Assembly (NCBI RefSeq): GCF_015482775.1
Contig: NZ_CP058214.1
Span: 4,454,501-4,518,500 of the forward strand
Direction of reading: 5' to 3'
DNA length: 64,000 nt
Source: Kaustia mangrovi
Lineage (GTDB): Bacteria; Pseudomonadota; Alphaproteobacteria; Rhizobiales; Im1
A program made the position numbers and the translations under genes. Below the pieces are notes generated by a model. It saw only the letters and a list, made by a program, of their open reading frames with translations. It did no database searches and was not told where the DNA came from. Of this stretch, positions 60,304-64,000 are shown piece by piece. Within the stretch, counting starts at the first letter, position 1. Each line of letters starts with the position of its first letter.

Positions 60304-61220
60304 GATCCTGGCGCGAAGGCCGCGACGATCTGTCGGTGGGCGTCCGGATAGCCGTTCGCCGTCGTCTTCAGATTGGTCCTGAGCTCTGCGCTGAGGCCGG
60401 GCAATTGATGGAACGGCACGGCGGGCAGGGCATGATGGGCGGTATGGTGCGGCATGTTCCAGGCGAGGAACCGGATCGCCGGCGCGGTGAAGGTCGTGCG
60501 CGTATTGGCCAGGATGTCCGGCACGAGCGGGCATGCGGTGTGCTCGGCCAGGAGATAGGCCCTGAGCGCCGGCTGACCGAGGAGCACCGGCACGATCCAG
60601 AACCACAGGGGCGCCGTCCAGCCGGTGGCAAGGCACAGGGCGGCGATCGCGCCATAGGCGGCGAGATGGATGCGCGCCTCCCGCACCACGCGCGGCCTGC
60701 CGGAGGGCGGAACGTAGTCGGGCAGGGGGCGGCCCGCCGCGGCCGACAGGAGCGCGGCGGCCTGGTCGCGCCAGTAGGCGATACCCGTCAGGCGCCACAG
60801 ATAGGCGGGCCAGCCTTGCGGCTTGGGCGTGGCGAGCTCGGGATCGCGCGCCTCGTCCTGCGTGTGGCGGTGATGGGCGAAGTGGAAATAGCGGAAGCGG
60901 CGCGGCGGCAGAAGGATCGCGAAGCCGCATATCTCCGCGACGATGCGGTTCGCGAGGGGGGAGCGGAACGCCGTCTCGTGGACGGTTTCGTGGAGCGGGG
61001 CGAACAGGAAGACCAGGACGACACCGTGGACGGCCATGGCCGGCAGGGCGAGCCACCATGTGCCGAGCGAGGCGGCGACCGCCGCCCCGGTGAGCGCGAG
61101 CAGGCCCAGATGCGCGGCGAGGCGGGCGAGCCCCGGCCGGTCGGAGCGTTCCTTCATCCGGGCAAGCGCCTCCGGGGCGATGGCCGCAAGCGCTTCGCGA
61201 TGGGTGATGTCCGGCGGCAT
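60300..61220 (-). CDS. Fatty acid desaturase/beta-carotene hydroxylase-type membrane protein
   Basis: 306 residues from ATG 61218-61220. Three His boxes: HETVHE, HFAHHRHTQDE, and HHTAHHALP, plus four membrane segments. Di-iron membrane oxygenase/desaturase family. The substrate, fatty acyl or another lipid, cannot be told. The small secreted protein follows in an operon. Confidence 0.9.
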   Translation of the reverse strand: MPPDITHREALAAIAPEALARMKERSDRPGLARLAAHLGLLALTGAAVAASLGTWWLALPAMAVHGVVLVFLFAPLHETVHETAFRSPLANRIVAEICGFAILLPPRRFRYFHFAHHRHTQDEARDPELATPKPQGWPAYLWRLTGIAYWRDQAAALLSAAAGRPLPDYVPPSGRPRVVREARIHLAAYGAIAALCLATGWTAPLWFWIVPVLLGQPALRAYLLAEHTACPLVPDILANTRTTFTAPAIRFLAWNMPHHTAHHALPAVPFHQLPGLSAELRTNLKTTANGYPDAHRQIVAAFAPGS

Positions 61221-61352
61221 GGTGCCTCGTCCTTCCCGTTGAGGGCAGAGCGACCGCTGTGGCATGGGACACGTCACGCGGTGGTTCCGCAGGCCCGGCA
61301 AACACACTACAGTGTGCGCGACGACGAGGATCGATCAAGAGGACAAGACACG

Positions 61353-61757
61353 ATGGCACAGACAATTTCGGTCGGCATCAAGCAGCTGATCGAGGAGGGG
61401 CGGAAGGAAATCCAGGAAGTGACGGCGGACGAGGCGATGGAACTCGCCAAGCGCGACGACGTGGTCATCGTCGACATTCGCGACGTGCGCGAGCTCTGGC
61501 GCGAGGGCCGCATTCCAGGCACCTTCCATGTGCCGCGCGGCATGCTGGAATTCTGGATCGATCCCGCAAGCCCCTACCACAAGCCGAAATTCGCCGAGGA
61601 CAAGACCTTCATCTTCCATTGCGCGAGCGGCATGCGCTCCGTGCTCGCCACCCAGGTGGCCGCGCGCATGGGGCTGAAGCCGGTCTACAATCTGAAGGGC
61701 GGTTTCGGCGGCTGGAAGGAGGCGGGCGGTCCCGTCGAGGCCGTGGAGAAGAAATAG
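61353..61757 (+). CDS. Rhodanese-like sulfurtransferase
   Basis: 134 residues. VVIVDIRDVRELWREGRIPG and the active-site Cys loop in FIFHCASGMRSVLATQ. Single-domain rhodanese, cytoplasmic (no signal). Likely handles persulfide sulfur. 32 bases upstream of the GST gene. Confidence 0.92.
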   Translation: MAQTISVGIKQLIEEGRKEIQEVTADEAMELAKRDDVVIVDIRDVRELWREGRIPGTFHVPRGMLEFWIDPASPYHKPKFAEDKTFIFHCASGMRSVLATQVAARMGLKPVYNLKGGFGGWKEAGGPVEAVEKK

Positions 61758-61789
61758 CCGGCCGCCGCCGGCGCGAGGGGGCTGAGCCC

Positions 61790-62454
61790 ATGGAAACGCT
61801 GCATCTCATCATCGGCAACAAGAACTATTCCTCGTGGTCGTTCCGGCCGTGGCTCGCCATGCGCCACAGCGGCATCCCCTTCGAGGAGACCGTGATGCCG
61901 CTCGATGTGGAGGGCCCGGACGGGGTGCTCAACAGCGCGATCAAGGAGCGCTCCCCCTCCGGCCGGGTGCCGGTTCTCACCCATGGCGAGATCGTGGTGT
62001 GGGAGTCGCTCGCCATCCTCGAATATCTCAACGACATCTTTCCGGAGAAGCGCCTGTGGCCGGACTTCATCGGTACGCGGGCCGTGGCCCGGGCCGTCTG
62101 CCACGAGATGCATGCGGGCTTCATGGCACTGCGCGCCGAATGCCCATGAACATGCGCCGGCCGAAGGCGCGGCTGGACGTGTCGGAGGCCGTCCGGGCGG
62201 ATGTCGCGCGGATCGAGGCGATCTGGCGGAACTGCCGGGCGCACCATGGCGATACCGGGCCGTTCCTGTTCGGCGATTTCTCCATCGCCGACGCCATGTA
62301 CGCGCCCGTGGTCAACCGGTTCGACGTCTACGACCTCGAAGTCGGCGAGGAGGCCCGCGCCTATATGGAAACGATCAAGGCCCTGCCGGCCTACGCCGAA
62401 TGGGCCGCCGCCGGGGCGGAGGAACCCTGGGTGATCGAGGCCGACGAGGTGTGA
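61790..62454 (+). CDS. Glutathione S-transferase, interrupted by a frameshift
   Basis: The N-terminal thioredoxin domain (TLHLIIGNKNYSSWSFRPWL, then LAILEYLNDIFPEKRLWPD) is in one frame to MALRAECP. The helical domain continues in another (MNMRRPKARLDVSEAVRADV, then FLFGDFSIADAMYAPVVNRF). One C is missing from CCC at 62143-62145, since RAECPMNMRRP is the expected join. About 221 residues when repaired. Glutathione conjugation or related activity. Confidence 0.85.
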
Positions 62455-62470
62455 TGGCTTTCCGTCGTCT

Positions 62471-62562
62471 CGTCATTGCCGGGCGTGATCGGGCACTCCA
62501 TCGGACGCCGGTCACAGATGGAACGGCCTCATGGATGCCCGGGACAAGCCCGGGCATGACGA
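62471..62562. repeat. Dispersed intergenic palindrome before mccB
   Basis: The hairpin ATGCCCGGG-ACAAG-CCCGGGCAT (62535-62557) lies within outer arms CGTCATTGCCGGGC (62471-62484) and GCCCGGGCATGACG (62549-62562), complementary at 12 of 14. This type of element is common between genes in Hyphomicrobiales. Confidence 0.6.
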
Positions 62563-62617
62563 TGGGGGGAGAGCGTACCGGAAGACTGGCAGCCCTATGC
62601 CCGGGGAGGCGAGGCGC

Positions 62618-64000
62618 ATGAGCATCATTTCCTCCAAGGTTTCTGCGAGCTCCGCGGAGTTCACCGTCAACGCCGAGGCGATGGCGGCGGTTAGGGCGGA
62701 TCTTGCGGAGAAGCGCGAGACGGTGGCGCGGGGCGGCTCGGAGCGGGCCCGCAAGCGCCATCTCGACCGCGGGAAGCTCCTGCCGCGCGACCGGGTCATG
62801 CGGCTCATCGATCCCGGATCGCCGTTCCTGGAGCTCTCGCCCATGGCGGCGTGGGACATGTATGGCGGCGACATTCACGGCGCCGGCCTCATCACCGGAA
62901 TCGGCCGGGTGGAGGGGCGCGAATGCGTGATCGTCTGCAACGATGCGACCATCAAGGGCGGCACCTATTATCCGCTGACCGTGAAGAAGCACCTGCGCGC
63001 CCAGGAGATCGCGCGCGAAAACCGGCTGCCCTGCATCTATCTGGTTGATTCCGGCGGCGCCAACCTGCCGAACCAGACGGAGGTCTTCCCCGACCGGGAG
63101 CATTTCGGGCGCATCTTCTACAATCAGGCGACGCTGTCGGCCGAAGGCATCCCTCAGATCGCCTGCGTCATGGGTTCGTGCACGGCGGGCGGTGCCTATG
63201 TGCCGGCCATGTCCGACGAGACCGTGATCGTGCGCCGGCAGGGCACGATCTTCCTCGGCGGTCCCCCGCTCGTGAAGGCCGCGACGGGGGAGGTGGTGAC
63301 GGCGGAGGAGCTCGGCGGCGCGGATGTCCATGCCCGCCAGTCCGGAGTTGCCGATCACTATGCCGCCGACGACACGCACGCCCTCTCCATCGTCCGCCGC
63401 ATCGTCGCCGGCCTCAACCGGCGCAAGACGGTGGACATCCCGCTCAAGCGACCGCGCGAGCCGCACTATCCCGCCTCCGATCTCGACGGCATCGTGCCGG
63501 CGACGCTTGCGACCCAATACGATGCGCGCGAGGTGATCGCCCGCCTTGTCGACGCCTCGGAGTTCGACGAGTGGAAGGCGCTTTACGGCACGACCCTCGT
63601 CACGGGCTTTGCCCATCTGTGGGGCATGCCGGTGGGGATCATCGCCAATAACGGCATCCTGTATTCCGACTCCGCCCTGAAGGGCGCCCATTTCATCGAG
63701 CTGTGCTGCCAGCGCCGCATCCCTCTGGTCTTCCTGCAGAACATCTCCGGCTTCATGGTCGGCCAGCGCTACGAGGCGGGCGGCATCGCCAAGGACGGCG
63801 CGAAGCTCGTCACGGCGGTGGCGTCGGCCCAGGTGCCCAAGGTCACCGTCATCGTCGGCGGCTCCTTCGGGGCGGGCAATTACGGCATGTGCGGGCGCGC
63901 CTATTCCCCGCGCTTCCTGTTCATGTGGCCCAATGCGCGCATCTCCGTCATGGGCGGCGAGCAGGCCGCTTCCGTGCTTGCCCAGGTCAGGCGCGACAAT
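62618..64000 (+). CDS. mccB: Methylcrotonoyl-CoA carboxylase beta subunit (partial, runs off the window)
   Basis: 461 residues visible from ATG 62618. Carboxyltransferase domain: [80 protein letters not shown], and [20 protein letters not shown]. The NQTEVFPD motif points to MccB rather than propionyl-CoA carboxylase. It carboxylates 3-methylcrotonyl-CoA in leucine breakdown. The C-terminus is outside. Confidence 0.93.
   Translation, partial: MSIISSKVSASSAEFTVNAEAMAAVRADLAEKRETVARGGSERARKRHLDRGKLLPRDRVMRLIDPGSPFLELSPMAAWDMYGGDIHGAGLITGIGRVEGRECVIVCNDATIKGGTYYPLTVKKHLRAQEIARENRLPCIYLVDSGGANLPNQTEVFPDREHFGRIFYNQATLSAEGIPQIACVMGSCTAGGAYVPAMSDETVIVRRQGTIFLGGPPLVKAATGEVVTAEELGGADVHARQSGVADHYAADDTHALSIVRRIVAGLNRRKTVDIPLKRPREPHYPASDLDGIVPATLATQYDAREVIARLVDASEFDEWKALYGTTLVTGFAHLWGMPVGIIANNGILYSDSALKGAHFIELCCQRRIPLVFLQNISGFMVGQRYEAGGIAKDGAKLVTAVASAQVPKVTVIVGGSFGAGNYGMCGRAYSPRFLFMWPNARISVMGGEQAASVLAQVRRDN

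Noticed and set aside
62375-63691. 438-codon minus-strand frame
   Set aside because: Antisense shadow of mccB.

Overview
The window comes from a GC-rich alphaproteobacterium, most likely of the order Hyphomicrobiales (Rhizobiales). The support is the plsX-fabH-ihfA-merR order, a DUF2842 gene, class I polyhydroxyalkanoate synthase, typical alphaproteobacterial intergenic palindromes, and the gene content overall. The species cannot be named from the sequence.

Layout. 1-5142: right-hand end of a prophage on the minus strand, with lower GC than the host. It carries a muramidase/spanin lysis cassette, several small unknown genes and a tyrosine integrase. 5390-8438: plsX, fabH, ihfA and a MerR regulator. 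8501-13857: a sugar-acid dehydratase, a TRAP transporter and a divergent GntR regulator. 13958-25642: a CRISPR-Cas island bounded by an integrase remnant and tRNA-Pro. It holds a complete type I-E system (cas3, cse1, cse2, cas7, cas5, cas6e, cas1, cas2) and an array of 31 repeats. 25715-35314: exopolysaccharide assembly genes. 35271-43143: housekeeping genes (DUF2842, heme A synthase, metY, CoA-binding protein, enoyl-CoA hydratase, thioesterase, rplM-rpsI, argC). 43295-47047: a decayed Mu-like prophage. 47049-50177: lipid-linked glycan genes. 50998-53343: SulP and UspA. 53440-58119: AraC regulator, DUF4142, cupredoxin, phaC and lipB. 58201-64000: tRNA-Leu, mgtE, a desaturase, rhodanese, glutathione S-transferase and the start of mccB.

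Main observation. The 247-base gap between cas3 and cse1 holds a second, previously easy-to-miss CRISPR unit. Two strongly diverged repeats lie exactly 61 bases apart, the same period as the main array, and both keep the 6-bp stem, 4-nt loop and 7-nt tail of a Cas6e substrate. The spacer they enclose matches 13 of 15 bases at its 5' end to the putative promoter at the end of cas3 (16923-16937). The two mismatches fall at spacer positions 6 and 12, the positions that type I-E Cascade does not read. I infer a built-in autorepressor: the cas operon leader encodes a crRNA-like guide that directs Cascade back to the operon's own promoter.

Data quality. At least six single-base deletions in G/C (or T/G) homopolymers break otherwise normal genes (ihfA, merR, an O-antigen ligase, a Wzc-like gene twice, a GST). 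Three CRISPR repeats also lack one C of a C5 run. This looks like systematic sequencing error rather than biology, and affected genes are annotated across the break.
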